NCBI GenBank assembly: GCA_017992475.1
Contig: JAGOOO010000002.1
Span: 62,001 to 126,000 of the forward strand
Direction of reading: 5' to 3'
Length of the DNA stretch: 64,000 nt
Origin: Caldisericia bacterium
GTDB lineage: Bacteria; Caldisericota; Caldisericia; JAAYUI01
Numbering within the stretch: the stretch's first letter is position 1; every line of letters begins with the position of its first letter. The notes beneath the pieces were generated by a model. The model worked only from the letters and a program-made list of their open reading frames with translations, was not told the origin of the DNA and searched no databases. The translations under genes and the position numbers were made by a program. This document shows, piece after piece, positions 8,791-17,747 of this stretch.

Positions 8791-9698
8791 ATTTCGAAGG
8801 TCATTTTTGGCCCAAGCACTGAGAGGACAGGTTTTTCGCACTTTATCAGAAAATTGAGCCATATTTTTTCGCCAAGCGGAATGCCTATTTTTGGTGGAAG
8901 AGGGCCCCTCATTGGTATCTTTTTTCTGGACAACGTGCACTCCCATGGCAGGCCCTCTATCTGTCCGCACCTCATCACCCCAATGTCATCAACCTGCACC
9001 ATCATGGAGTTGCCCTCCCTGTCTGCCCCGCAATATTCGCTATAGACTGGCAATTTAAGCAAATTGCACCACTTTTTGTTTTTGTCCAGCAACATCGCCT
9101 CGTAGACGTCAATGAAGTAGTCGAACCTGTAAAAAGAGGGCAGGCCCTCAGACTCCGTCACTTTCGAGACGACAGTGCCATCCTCATAAAACCAGCACGT
9201 CTGCAAGACAGAAAACGAGTGGTGTGGAACAAAGAGCCCTCCGACGGCAAAACCTTTTGAAAATGGCACAACAAATGGCCCAAGCTTGCACCGTGATCTT
9301 GCCAGAATGTAATTTTGAGACAGCATTCTGTGGTAGCCAAACATTGTCCCCGAGGAGTCAAGGTAAGCCTGTGTGACTTCAAGACCTTCCTTCTGGCTCA
9401 CCCTGACCCTCACCTTCCATCGTCCCAGCCTTTCCTGGTGGACTGTCGCCCACCTGCCTCCGTCGTCACGCACCATGTTCCCTTTTTTGCCGCATTCCCT
9501 GTCATTGCCAGGCGTGATGCTGTCAAAAAAACTCTCTGCACCACTTATTTTTTCCCCATGTACCGGGTCTTTTGAAAGGCCCCTTCGTAAGACTGAAAGG
9601 CAGTGCGAAGCTATTCTGCCATTCAGGACGTATTCAAACTCAAAGAGGTTTGAAAGTTTTTCCATGTGGCAAATGATATTCATGGCATGTGACATCAT
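8787..9698 (-). CDS. Protein of unknown function
   Basis: I do not recognise this soluble protein of about 300 residues. It lacks a signal peptide and membrane helices and is rich in aromatic residues and beta-strand-like stretches (MVQVDDIGVMRCGQIEGLPWECTLSRKKIP near the end). The start is uncertain: a TTG at 9710 and ATGs at 9698, 9695, 9683 and 9665 are in frame, and a palindrome covers the first two. It lies 79-90 bases downstream of the hydrogenase protease gene on the same strand, with AT-rich sequence between, so it may have its own promoter. Confidence 0.6.
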   Translation of the reverse strand: MMSHAMNIICHMEKLSNLFEFEYVLNGRIASHCLSVLRRGLSKDPVHGEKISGAESFFDSITPGNDRECGKKGNMVRDDGGRWATVHQERLGRWKVRVRVSQKEGLEVTQAYLDSSGTMFGYHRMLSQNYILARSRCKLGPFVVPFSKGFAVGGLFVPHHSFSVLQTCWFYEDGTVVSKVTESEGLPSFYRFDYFIDVYEAMLLDKNKKWCNLLKLPVYSEYCGADREGNSMMVQVDDIGVMRCGQIEGLPWECTLSRKKIPMRGPLPPKIGIPLGEKIWLNFLIKCEKPVLSVLGPKMTFEI

Positions 9699-9707
9699 TT
9701 TGTCACA
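9688..9707. promoter_or_regulatory. TGTGAC-N8-GTCACA palindrome at the 5' end of the unknown gene
   Basis: A perfect 6-bp inverted repeat with an eight-base spacer. The half-site TGTGA resembles CRP/FNR-family sites, but the spacing is four bases longer than the classical TGTGA-N6-TCACA. A second 7-bp inverted repeat (AATTTCG/CGAAATT, 9734-9760) lies upstream. An operator role is inferred. Confidence 0.3.
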
Positions 9708-9789
9708 CAAAAAGGATTTTTTGTCGGTTTTATAATTTCGTAGGTTTAATTTGCGAAATTATTTTTTTGTGGGATTTTGGCTGACAAAA

Positions 9790-10248
9790 TCAAGCCAGAA
9801 GATTTTCTCTTGCGGCTATTTCCGAAATGATTTTTTGAAGGGATACTTCAACTTCGAGCGTCATTGTGGCCGAAAATGTCAGCACCTCTGTGACCTCTAC
9901 CGCGTAGATTGTGAATCTGTCTGGTATCTTCAGCCCGTGGTTTTTGCCAATTTCAAGTGCTGTTGCAAAATTCACGTCGTGCAGATTGCTTGCGTGCCTT
10001 GTTTCCGAAAAATCCTGGAGCGAAAAAACCATTAGCGTGCCTGGCGGCACCTGGCCGGTCATGATTGAGTCGATGAGCACGGCCTCGTCAAAGCCCTGCA
10101 CCATGTCAAGAAGGGCAAGACCACCGGAGTTTGCCTCCATGAAAGTGGCCCTGCCCTCGTTTTTTGACCTTAAAGCCTCAAGGACCCTCAACCCTACTGC
10201 ATCATCCGAGAGGATTGGGTTGCCGAGTCCTATGACAATTTTTGACAA
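9790..10248 (-). CDS. [NiFe]-hydrogenase maturation endopeptidase
   Basis: This 152-residue protein belongs to the HyaD/HycI/FrcD peptidase family. The nickel-sensing first acidic residue lies in the N-terminal GLGNPILSDDAVG motif, followed by the family-typical MEANSGGLALLDMVQGFDEAVLIDSIMTG block. It removes the C-terminal extension of the hydrogenase large subunit once the NiFe centre is loaded. It starts with TTG directly after the stop of that subunit gene, and the substrate does carry a 25-residue tail, so the pairing is convincing. Confidence 0.88.
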   Translation of the reverse strand: MSKIVIGLGNPILSDDAVGLRVLEALRSKNEGRATFMEANSGGLALLDMVQGFDEAVLIDSIMTGQVPPGTLMVFSLQDFSETRHASNLHDVNFATALEIGKNHGLKIPDRFTIYAVEVTEVLTFSATMTLEVEVSLQKIISEIAARENLLA

Positions 10249-11751
10249 TTATTTCCTCAGCGTTTGTGTGATTTCGCCGTTGCTGTTATGAACCCTGACC
10301 TCCAGTGGCATCTGGCCAGGGAGCGAGTGTGTGGCGCATGAGAAGCATGGATCATAGGCCCTGAAGGCCATTTCCACCATGTTGAGGATGCCATCGGAAA
10401 TCATGCCGTCCTTTATGAGTCCCCTTGCGGCTTTTGCTGTGTCGATGCATATTGCACCGTGGTTGAAGGCTGTTGCAACAATCATGTTTATTTTTGTGAC
10501 CATGGCGTTTTCGTCGGACTCGTAGTGGTGGATGAGTGTTCCCCTTGGTGCCTCGACAATCCCCATCCCGACCCTCTTGTTTGTGGTCGGTATGTTCCTG
10601 ACTTTTGGGTCAGTTATCTGGTCGTCGGAGAGCAGTTCAACCAGCCTCTCACAGGCATAGACCAGCTCGATGACCCTTGCCCAGTGGTTTGCAAGGCTGA
10701 AATGCACCGGCGCGCCACCCAGCGTGTCCATGAACCTCTGCCACTCTGCGTTTGCCAGTGGTGTTGCCATTCCCTTCGATACGTTCAGCCTAGAAAGTGG
10801 AGCGACCCTTGTCAGCCCAGATTCTGGGCCGTCTGTCAGGCCTTTCCATCCAATTTTCCTCAGATACGGGAATTTGAGGTAGCTCCATGGCATTACCTGT
10901 TCTGCTACTTCCTCCAGGTAGTTTTTGGCCTCAAATTTGGTGAATTCCTTGCCCTTCGGATCAATGACCCTGACTTTTCCGTCGTAAAAATTCGCGTGGT
11001 TGTTTTCGTCCACAAGGCCCATGTGGTAGCTTTCGTGGTAATACAAATCTTTGTTGGTTATGATGTCGAGGTATGCCTTGTTGGAAAGAACCACTGCTTC
11101 GAGGATTTTGACAGTTTTTTTGGCAAACTCCAGCAGTGTTTTTGCCTGTGAGAGCATCTCGGCGCGGTCTTCCTTGGAAATTGGCTTGCTGATTCCGCCT
11201 GGAAGCCCGAAGACTGGATGGGTCGCTCTTCCGCCGATCCTGGCCTGAATGTCCTGGGCCATGACCCTTGCATGAAGGACCTCTGCGCCGAGTTCCCTGC
11301 CAACAGCCTCGATTACACCAACAACATTTCTTTTTGATGCCGGTGCTCCAGGGCCGCGAACAAAATCTGGTGCGCCGAGTGCATAGAAGTGGGAGATGTG
11401 GGAATGTATATAATGTCCGCAATATGCGGCCTCCCTGAGCATCTTGGCCGTTTTTGGTGGGTCGACATTAAACATCATGTCCAGGGCCTTTGATGATGCA
11501 AGGTGGTGCGCCCATGGGCATATTCCGCAAAGCTGGGTCACTATGCGTGGCAGTTCTTCAACCGGCCTGCCTTTGCAAAACTCCTCGAAACCCCTTAATT
11601 CCACGATCTGGAAGAAGCACTCGTCAACATTGCCGAAGCTGTCGAGGAAGATCTCTATCTTTACATGTCCGTCGAGCCTTGTTCCTGGGGAAATTGTTAT
11701 CTGGTTGGTTTCAGCCCTGTGTTTTTCATCAAAGATGATTGGTTCTGCCAT
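10249..11751 (-). CDS. mvhA: Group 3c [NiFe]-hydrogenase large subunit (MvhA-like)
   Basis: The catalytic subunit has 500 residues. The proximal nickel ligands are in LCGICPWAHH (about residues 72-81) and the distal pair in DPCFSCATH (about 467-475), followed by a 25-residue tail to be cut off by the neighbouring protease. The usual arginine two residues before the first cysteine (RxCGxC) is glutamine here. Context with mvhG, mvhD and hdrABC places it in the H2-oxidising, electron-bifurcating Mvh-Hdr complex, a cytosolic enzyme reducing ferredoxin and a disulfide-type acceptor. Confidence 0.9.
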   Translation of the reverse strand: MAEPIIFDEKHRAETNQITISPGTRLDGHVKIEIFLDSFGNVDECFFQIVELRGFEEFCKGRPVEELPRIVTQLCGICPWAHHLASSKALDMMFNVDPPKTAKMLREAAYCGHYIHSHISHFYALGAPDFVRGPGAPASKRNVVGVIEAVGRELGAEVLHARVMAQDIQARIGGRATHPVFGLPGGISKPISKEDRAEMLSQAKTLLEFAKKTVKILEAVVLSNKAYLDIITNKDLYYHESYHMGLVDENNHANFYDGKVRVIDPKGKEFTKFEAKNYLEEVAEQVMPWSYLKFPYLRKIGWKGLTDGPESGLTRVAPLSRLNVSKGMATPLANAEWQRFMDTLGGAPVHFSLANHWARVIELVYACERLVELLSDDQITDPKVRNIPTTNKRVGMGIVEAPRGTLIHHYESDENAMVTKINMIVATAFNHGAICIDTAKAARGLIKDGMISDGILNMVEMAFRAYDPCFSCATHSLPGQMPLEVRVHNSNGEITQTLRK

Positions 11752-11756
11752 TTTGC

Positions 11757-12776
11757 TTATTCCTCCGCGTCCTCAACGGCCTCGTTGATGATTGCATTTC
11801 CAAAGGTGTATCTGTAGAAGGTCCCAAGTGGGTCGGGAACCTGTGCAACGATCTTTTCCAGCTCATCATCGGTCATATCCAGCTCGTGGTCAGTCATGTC
11901 CAGTATTGACCCAAGGGCCGAAAGCATTGAAGCACCCTGGTCCAGGACGAGCCCGGTCGGGCCATAGCATCCCCTGCATGGCATGTTGCCGACTTTTGTG
12001 CACTGGGCGCCACAGCCAGCCCTTGTTGCAACACCAAGGCAGATTATGCCCTGTTCAAGGAAGCACTTTTCAGGATCAAGCTCGATTTCGTAGGGCCTGT
12101 TGATCTTCTTGATGTTGTATTTTTCAGGTTTTACCCTCGGACACTCTTCGCAAAGGGTCTTTTCTGATGCAATTATTGCACCTTTTGGCGGGAGCGGTGT
12201 TCCTTTTGTGACGTGGCTGTGCACTGCCCCGACAAAGGTTTTTATGGTTGATACGGCAGGCGGGCAACCAGGAAGGTAGTAGTCAACGTCAATGATTCTG
12301 TCCATCGGGACTATCTTTTGTTCTGCCTCTGGCAGTGTGAGCGTCCTCCCAAGGGGTGTTTTCCACTTGTGTTGTGGTGTTGCACCCTCTGGGTTGACTG
12401 TTGATGCTGTATCTTTTCCGTAGACAGTTTGCCATATTTTGCCCATTCCACCTTTTACGGAATTGGCAAGCGATGGTATTCCACCGAATGCTGAACAGGC
12501 GCCAAAAGCCACCATCAGCTTCGATTTCTTCCTGAGCAGTTTTGCAAGGTGGACGTTTTCTTCATCTCTCATGGAGCCGTGCACCAGTGAAGCAGTGATG
12601 TATCCGTCAGGCATCTTTTCGAGGTCTTCGTATTTGGTGTCGACGTAGGTCTGGGAGAACACTATGTCGGCTATGTCGAGAAGGTCGAGGAGCATCCCGT
12701 CAATGTCGATTATGGCCATGTCGCAGCCATCGCATGTGGCAGCAGTGGCAATGGCAAGTCTAATTTTTTCAGACAT
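11757..12776 (-). CDS. mvhG: [NiFe]-hydrogenase small subunit (MvhG-like)
   Basis: The ATG at 12776 gives the standard N-terminus (MSEKIRLAIATAATCDGCDMAI), which includes the CxxC of the proximal 4Fe-4S cluster. GACSAFGGIPSL and LPGCPP supply the other ligands. A cysteine-rich C-terminal half (CEECPRVK, CGAQC, PCRGC) holds the medial and distal clusters. It passes electrons from the NiFe site towards the MvhD subunit. The start lies eight bases inside the mvhD gene. An in-frame start seven codons upstream falls deeper in mvhD and is not needed. Confidence 0.9.
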   Translation of the reverse strand: MSEKIRLAIATAATCDGCDMAIIDIDGMLLDLLDIADIVFSQTYVDTKYEDLEKMPDGYITASLVHGSMRDEENVHLAKLLRKKSKLMVAFGACSAFGGIPSLANSVKGGMGKIWQTVYGKDTASTVNPEGATPQHKWKTPLGRTLTLPEAEQKIVPMDRIIDVDYYLPGCPPAVSTIKTFVGAVHSHVTKGTPLPPKGAIIASEKTLCEECPRVKPEKYNIKKINRPYEIELDPEKCFLEQGIICLGVATRAGCGAQCTKVGNMPCRGCYGPTGLVLDQGASMLSALGSILDMTDHELDMTDDELEKIVAQVPDPLGTFYRYTFGNAIINEAVEDAEE

Positions 12777-13227
12777 GGGCCACTTCCTTTCTTTCATTCT
12801 CTTCCATGAGCCTGGTTCTTATTGGCGACATCCCAAGCCTGTCAATCTGGGCGGAGAAGTTTCTCATTGTGTCGGCAAATTTCTGGCCTTCAGATGCAGA
12901 AATCCATTCCAGGGCGAACCTTTTTGGGGATATGCCGATTTGTTTGAGCATCATTTCAAGGAGTTTTATTCTTCTCCTCTCCCTGTAGTTCCCGGATATG
13001 TAGTGGCAATCTCCAGGGTGGCACCCGGCCACTATCACACCATCGGCGCCTTTTGCAAAGGCCTTCAGGACAAGTTCCGGGTCGATTCTTGCGCTACACA
13101 TTGTTCGAATCAACCTGAAATTTGTCGGCATCTGGAACCTTGATACACCTGCAAGGTCGGCACCGGCATAAGTGCACCAGTTGCATGAAAGAACGACAAT
13201 CAGGGGTTTGTTTTTTTCTGCGCTCAC
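12769..13227 (-). CDS. mvhD: Hydrogenase/Hdr linker iron-sulfur subunit (MvhD)
   Basis: The 152-residue protein matches the MvhD/FlpD family. The conserved cysteines lie in LSCNWCTYAGADLAG, RTMCSARID and VAGCHPGDCHY, and bind a 2Fe-2S cluster that links the hydrogenase to the HdrA flavoprotein. It overlaps hdrA by four bases upstream and mvhG by eight bases downstream. A second, longer MvhD copy lies at 16279-17064, so the operon encodes two linkers that may serve different electron donors. Confidence 0.9.
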   Translation of the reverse strand: MSAEKNKPLIVVLSCNWCTYAGADLAGVSRFQMPTNFRLIRTMCSARIDPELVLKAFAKGADGVIVAGCHPGDCHYISGNYRERRRIKLLEMMLKQIGISPKRFALEWISASEGQKFADTMRNFSAQIDRLGMSPIRTRLMEENERKEVAHV

Positions 13228-16200
13228 TTTACCGCCTCCTCCAAAACTGCATCAATCATGGATGCAAGCTGTTTTGTTGTGAAGCCGAGTTGCTCCATGG
13301 CTCCAGATGGGCAGGCCGCCGCACAGGCGCCACAGCCCTTGCACAGTGCCTCATCGACATTTGCAACCTGTTTCTCGCCAATGTTCTTCAAGTTTATTGC
13401 GCTGTATGGGCACATTGGAAGGCATATCCTGCAGGCATCGCAGATGTCCTCGTTTACATTGGCAATTGCTGCTTCGGAAAGGAGCTTGTCCTTTGATATT
13501 ACGGTGAGCGCCCTTCCTGCGGCGGCACTTGCCTGGGCAAGCGTTTCATCGAGCATCCTTGGGTGGTAGGCCATTCCTGCAAGATAGACTCCGTCTGTTG
13601 CGAAGTCCACCGGGCGGAGCTTGACGTGGGCCTCGAGGAAGAAACCCTCGTCGTTGATTGGTACTTTGAGAATTGTCCCGATGTCCTTGTTGTCGGGATT
13701 TGGTTCGACACCGGATGACAGGATCAGGAGATCTGCGGGTATCTCAAGGGTTGTCTTGAGAACTGGATCATTCACCCTGACAAAGAGCTTGCCATCATGT
13801 TTGATGACCTCTGGTTTGTGGTCCGGGTCCCATCTGACAAAGATTACGCCCTTTTCCCTTGCTTTGTTGTAATAGTGTTCCCTGAACCCGTAGGTGCGGA
13901 TGTCCCTGTATAGGATATAAACTTCTGCGTTCGGGTTTTCCTCTTTTGCGAGATTGGCGTTTGCCACTGCCGTTGAACAGCATATACGGGAGCAGTATGG
14001 ATGCTCGTCGTTTCTGGAGCCGACGCACTGTATCATTACAATGGATTTTGCGTTCTTGACGCCGTTTCCCTCTATAAGTTTTTTCTCAAACTCAAGCTGG
14101 GTGAGTACTTTTGGATCTTCGCCATAGAGATATTCTTTTGGTTTGTGTTGGTTGGCGCCTGTTGCAACAACTATTGCACCTACGCTTATCTCTTCTTTTT
14201 CTCCTGTGGTCGTATTTTTGAGAATTGGCTTGAAGCTGCCAACTGAGCCGGACAGATCGCCAAGAACAGTGTTCGTCTTGATTGTTATGAGCTTGTTTCT
14301 GGTGGCCTCAAAAATGAGTGATTTGAGATATGCCTGCATGTCGCCAACTTCGTTGGTGTATCTGGCATATTTGAGATTTCCGCCCAACTCGTCCGTTTTT
14401 TCAATGAGCGTGACGGGGTAGCCATTTCTGGCTATGTCCAGAGCGGCATTCATTCCAGCCGCGCCACCGCCAATCACAAGGGCAGACTGGGTTACCGGCA
14501 GCGACCTTCTGGCGAGTGGCTGGAGCATTCTGGCCTTTGCAACCGCGACTCTTACGAGGTCTCTTGCCTTTTCTGTTGCATTGGCCGGGTCACCCTGGTG
14601 TATCCACGAGCAGTGTTCCCTGATGTTCGCCATCTCAACCAGATACGGGTTTAGCCCTGATTCCCTCAGAGTTTCCTGGAAAAGCGGCTCATGGGTCCTT
14701 GGTGTGCAGGATGCCACAACCACCCTGTTCAGGTTGTTGTCTTTTATTGATTTGGAAATCAGTTTCTGAGTGTCCTGGGAGCACGTATAGAGATTGTGTT
14801 CTGCAACTACAACGTTTGGCAATGTCTTTGCGTAGTCCATTACATCGACGACATCGACCGTGTTGGCTATGTTGATGCCGCAATGGCAGATAAAAACTCC
14901 AATTCTTGGCTCTTCGCCAAGGACATCTGTTTGTGGCGGGTACTCTTTCTCCACCAGGCAGGTTGCCCTTCCTGGTGCGCAATCGGCACCAGCTTTGGCT
15001 GAAGCCCCGATTGCCTGCGCCACGGTCTCCGGAATGTCTTTGGGGCCAGAGAAAGCGCCGGCCACATAGATTCCGCTCCTGCTTGTCGAAAGCGGGTTTG
15101 TATAGTCGGTTTTGGCAAAACCATCTTCAGACATTTCCAGTCCGAGGTTGTCTGCAAGTTTTTTTACTGTCTCCGAGGTCTGGAGTCCGACTGATAGCAC
15201 AACGAGGTCGAAGGTTTCGGTTTTTTCAGTGCCGTCTTCAGATTCATACCTGAGCGTGAGATCATGTGTTACAGGGTCTTCCATGACTTCCGGGATGCGG
15301 GAGCGTATGTAGCGGATCCCGTATTCGTTCTGTGCCCTGTTGTAATACTGTTCGAACCCTTTGCCTACCGCCCTCATATCCATGATGAAGATTGTCTGTT
15401 CAATGTCCGGGACGTGTTCCCTTGTCATGATTGCTTCTTTGGTGGCGTACATGCAACACACGGCTGAGCAGTAGGGTTTTCCGGCTTTGGGGTCCCTGGA
15501 GCCGATGCACTGGAGCCAGGCGATTTTTTTCGGGATTTTTCCATCAGACGGCCTCAGAACGTGGCCCTGATATGGGCCTGAGGCATTCAGGACGCGCTCG
15601 AACTGTATCGAGCTGATGACGTTTGGATACCTGCCATAGCCGTATTCAGATTTTAGTTCCGGCCTGAATTCTTCAAAGCCAGGGGCCAGTATGACGGCAC
15701 CGACATCAAGCGTTCTTTCCTCTTGCTTGTCGGAGTATTTTACGGCCTTGGCAAGGCAGACGTTTTCGCACATCTGGCAACCTATACATGCGTTCCTGTC
15801 GATTGTTGCCACGAGTGGTATGGCCTGCGGGAATTCGATGAAGATGGCCTTTTTGCCAGCCAGCCCCTCGTTGAACCCCGATATGCAGTGGACCGGGCAA
15901 TACTGCATGCATGTTCCACAACCGGTGCAGAGTTTTGGGTCAACGTATCTTGGATAAACATTTACGTTGGCCTTGAAATTGCCAGGGCGCCCAGTAACGT
16001 GGGTCACCTCGGCGTTGGTGATTATTTCGATGTTCTGGTTCCTGCCGCATGAGACCAGTTTTGGCGAGAGGATGCACATCGAGCAGTCGTTGGTCGGGAA
16101 CGTCTTATCCAGCTGGGCCATTACGCCACCGATTGCTGGCGAGCTCTCCACCATGTAGACCTTGAAACCCGCTTCGACAAGGTCAAGGGATGTCTGGATT

Positions 16201-16268
16201 CCTCCGATGCCACCACCCACAACGAGCACCGAACCGAATGTTTTGTCAGTTTTTCCTGTTGTTGTCAT
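13224..16268 (-). CDS. hdrA: Long HdrA flavoprotein with two FAD-binding halves
   Basis: This is the ~1,000-residue form of HdrA. The N-terminal half has a Rossmann FAD motif (VLVVGGGIGGIQTSLDLVEAG), the HdrA cysteine patch (TNDCSMCILSPKLVSCGR) and two ferredoxin clusters (CTGCGTCMQYC, CIGCQMCENVC). A VFICHCGINIANTVDV segment joins a second FAD half (ALVIGGGAAGMNAALDIA), which ends in two further ferredoxin clusters (CDACRICLPMC, CKGCGACAAAC). HdrA hosts the bifurcating flavin that splits electrons between ferredoxin and the HdrBC branch. AAAGGAG precedes its ATG. Known long HdrAs occur in anaerobic bacteria with Mvh or Flx partners. Confidence 0.93.
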   Translation of the reverse strand: MTTTGKTDKTFGSVLVVGGGIGGIQTSLDLVEAGFKVYMVESSPAIGGVMAQLDKTFPTNDCSMCILSPKLVSCGRNQNIEIITNAEVTHVTGRPGNFKANVNVYPRYVDPKLCTGCGTCMQYCPVHCISGFNEGLAGKKAIFIEFPQAIPLVATIDRNACIGCQMCENVCLAKAVKYSDKQEERTLDVGAVILAPGFEEFRPELKSEYGYGRYPNVISSIQFERVLNASGPYQGHVLRPSDGKIPKKIAWLQCIGSRDPKAGKPYCSAVCCMYATKEAIMTREHVPDIEQTIFIMDMRAVGKGFEQYYNRAQNEYGIRYIRSRIPEVMEDPVTHDLTLRYESEDGTEKTETFDLVVLSVGLQTSETVKKLADNLGLEMSEDGFAKTDYTNPLSTSRSGIYVAGAFSGPKDIPETVAQAIGASAKAGADCAPGRATCLVEKEYPPQTDVLGEEPRIGVFICHCGINIANTVDVVDVMDYAKTLPNVVVAEHNLYTCSQDTQKLISKSIKDNNLNRVVVASCTPRTHEPLFQETLRESGLNPYLVEMANIREHCSWIHQGDPANATEKARDLVRVAVAKARMLQPLARRSLPVTQSALVIGGGAAGMNAALDIARNGYPVTLIEKTDELGGNLKYARYTNEVGDMQAYLKSLIFEATRNKLITIKTNTVLGDLSGSVGSFKPILKNTTTGEKEEISVGAIVVATGANQHKPKEYLYGEDPKVLTQLEFEKKLIEGNGVKNAKSIVMIQCVGSRNDEHPYCSRICCSTAVANANLAKEENPNAEVYILYRDIRTYGFREHYYNKAREKGVIFVRWDPDHKPEVIKHDGKLFVRVNDPVLKTTLEIPADLLILSSGVEPNPDNKDIGTILKVPINDEGFFLEAHVKLRPVDFATDGVYLAGMAYHPRMLDETLAQASAAAGRALTVISKDKLLSEAAIANVNEDICDACRICLPMCPYSAINLKNIGEKQVANVDEALCKGCGACAAACPSGAMEQLGFTTKQLASMIDAVLEEAVK

Positions 16269-16278
16269 GGTGCTCCTT

Positions 16279-17064
16279 TCAAGCCTGGATGTACTGGAAA
16301 TATCTGCCGGACAACCCTGCCTCGTTCACCATTCCGGAGTGCTCAAGTTCCTGTATGAGATTGAACACTTCAGGTTCCGGAAAATTCGACTGTTTTGCGA
16401 TTTCCGGTATTGTCATCGGTATCTTGTCAATTTTGCCAAGCACGGCGTAGAGACGATATTTGTGCTTGATCTTGTCAATAATCATCTCGTCAAATTCTTC
16501 CTGGGATATCTTGAGATCGTAGGTGTTGCCTATTTCGGTGAGCTGGTTTTCCTTGCCCACCATCCAGCCTATCTCAGGGTCCTGGGTGACTTTTCTTGCC
16601 ATCATGAGCTTTTCCCTGACATCTTCAGGAGTGAAATTCTCAGTTTCTGCCTGGCCAAGCGGCCCAAGTTTCAGGATTTTTTTTCTGAACTGTTCAAGCG
16701 GGTCGCTGATGAGCTGGAGGAAACCCAGCGAAATTTCGACCCTTCCTGGGTCAAACCCTGCAAACTTGAGAAGGTTCTTTGCGAAGTGCATCCTTCTTTT
16801 TGCTATGAAATTTCCGTCCCTGTAGTTGCACTCGTATGAGTCGCACCCGGCCACAAAAACGCCGTCTGCGCCCATCTCCATGGCTTCAAGGACGTTGTCT
16901 GCCATGACCCTTCCTGAGCAGAGCACCCTTAGTATTCTTGGTACGCCCCTGTAAGGTGCCCTTATTGGACCGACGAGGTCTCCTGAGGCCGATGAGCACC
17001 AGTTGCAGACAAAAGCGACAATCTTTGGGTTGAATATTCCTCTTTTTGCTGGTTGTTGTTCCAT
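16279..17064 (-). CDS. MvhD-type iron-sulfur protein fused to a winged-helix-like C-terminal domain
   Basis: Residues ~12-140 form an MvhD domain (CNWCSSASGDLVG, VLCSGRVMADNV, VAGCDSYECNY). After a helical linker, the last ~60 residues resemble a winged helix (IDKIPMTIPEIAKQSNFPEPEVFNLIQELEHSGMV, then a GRYFQY wing). It is 261 residues against ~150 for ordinary MvhD. It sits between hdrA and the ferredoxin-like gene, which suggests a second electron entry to HdrA from the NAD(P)H oxidoreductase/ferredoxin genes. Whether the C-terminal part binds DNA or only a protein partner is unknown. Confidence 0.82.
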   Translation of the reverse strand: MEQQPAKRGIFNPKIVAFVCNWCSSASGDLVGPIRAPYRGVPRILRVLCSGRVMADNVLEAMEMGADGVFVAGCDSYECNYRDGNFIAKRRMHFAKNLLKFAGFDPGRVEISLGFLQLISDPLEQFRKKILKLGPLGQAETENFTPEDVREKLMMARKVTQDPEIGWMVGKENQLTEIGNTYDLKISQEEFDEMIIDKIKHKYRLYAVLGKIDKIPMTIPEIAKQSNFPEPEVFNLIQELEHSGMVNEAGLSGRYFQYIQA

Positions 17065-17072
17065 TTGTCCCC

Positions 17073-17738
17073 CTAGTATGACCTGATGACTTCTTTTATC
17101 TGGTCAGAGAGTTTGTCTGTGGTGTGGTAGTTCATGAATATTGCACCGTAAGGACAGCTTGTCGAACAGAGTGAGCAACCCCTGCAAAGCTCAGAGTTTG
17201 TTCTGGCTTTCAGGCCCCTCTCTGTCTGCACCATGGTGATGGCGCCAAACGGGCACACCTCGACGCAAAGTCCACAACCAACACAAAGATTGTCATCCCT
17301 CATCTCGACTTCTTCGTAGACAAGCGCATCTTTCGGACAGGCGTCCACGCAGGCAGGTATTGGAACATCAAGGCACCTGTCACATTTGAGCACCTTGGTG
17401 TAGTCCTCATTGGGAAGCACTCCGCCGTATGGACAGTTCATGACGCACATCCAGCATGCGATGCATTTGTCGTAATCGACGTTGACCATTCCTGTTTCCG
17501 GGTCAAAATGCATTGCACCGGTCATGCAGGCCGTTACGCATGGAGCATCGTCACAGTGCCTGCACCTTAACGGGTAGGGCCTGGTTCCGGCAAGCTCCAC
17601 ATGGACCCTCTGTTTTGAGAGCTGTTTGTCGATCTCGTGAGGTATTTCGGAATCTTCGGGGGTGTGTTTTTTGAGGCAAGCTCTTTCGCAAAGCCTGCAA
17701 CCGACGCATTTTTCGAAGTCCACAAGGATTGTTTTCAT
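17073..17738 (-). CDS. Polyferredoxin (CooF/HycB-like electron-transfer subunit)
   Basis: The 221-residue protein is filled with 4Fe-4S motifs: CVGCRLCERAC, CRHCDDAPCVTAC, CIACWMCVMNC, CDRCLDVPIPACVDAC, CVGCGLCVEVC and CRGCSLCSTSC. The first four resemble the CooF/HycB/DmsB family; the last two are an added ferredoxin pair. It likely carries electrons between the FAD oxidoreductase encoded just upstream and the MvhD-like fusion encoded just downstream. Gaps of about nine bases on either side show tight operon packing. Confidence 0.85.
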   Translation of the reverse strand: MKTILVDFEKCVGCRLCERACLKKHTPEDSEIPHEIDKQLSKQRVHVELAGTRPYPLRCRHCDDAPCVTACMTGAMHFDPETGMVNVDYDKCIACWMCVMNCPYGGVLPNEDYTKVLKCDRCLDVPIPACVDACPKDALVYEEVEMRDDNLCVGCGLCVEVCPFGAITMVQTERGLKARTNSELCRGCSLCSTSCPYGAIFMNYHTTDKLSDQIKEVIRSY

Positions 17739-17747
17739 TGCGACCTC

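Noticed and set aside
9688-9707. Classical CRP operator
   Set aside because: The spacing is ten bases between TGTGA and TCACA instead of six; kept only as an unspecified palindrome.
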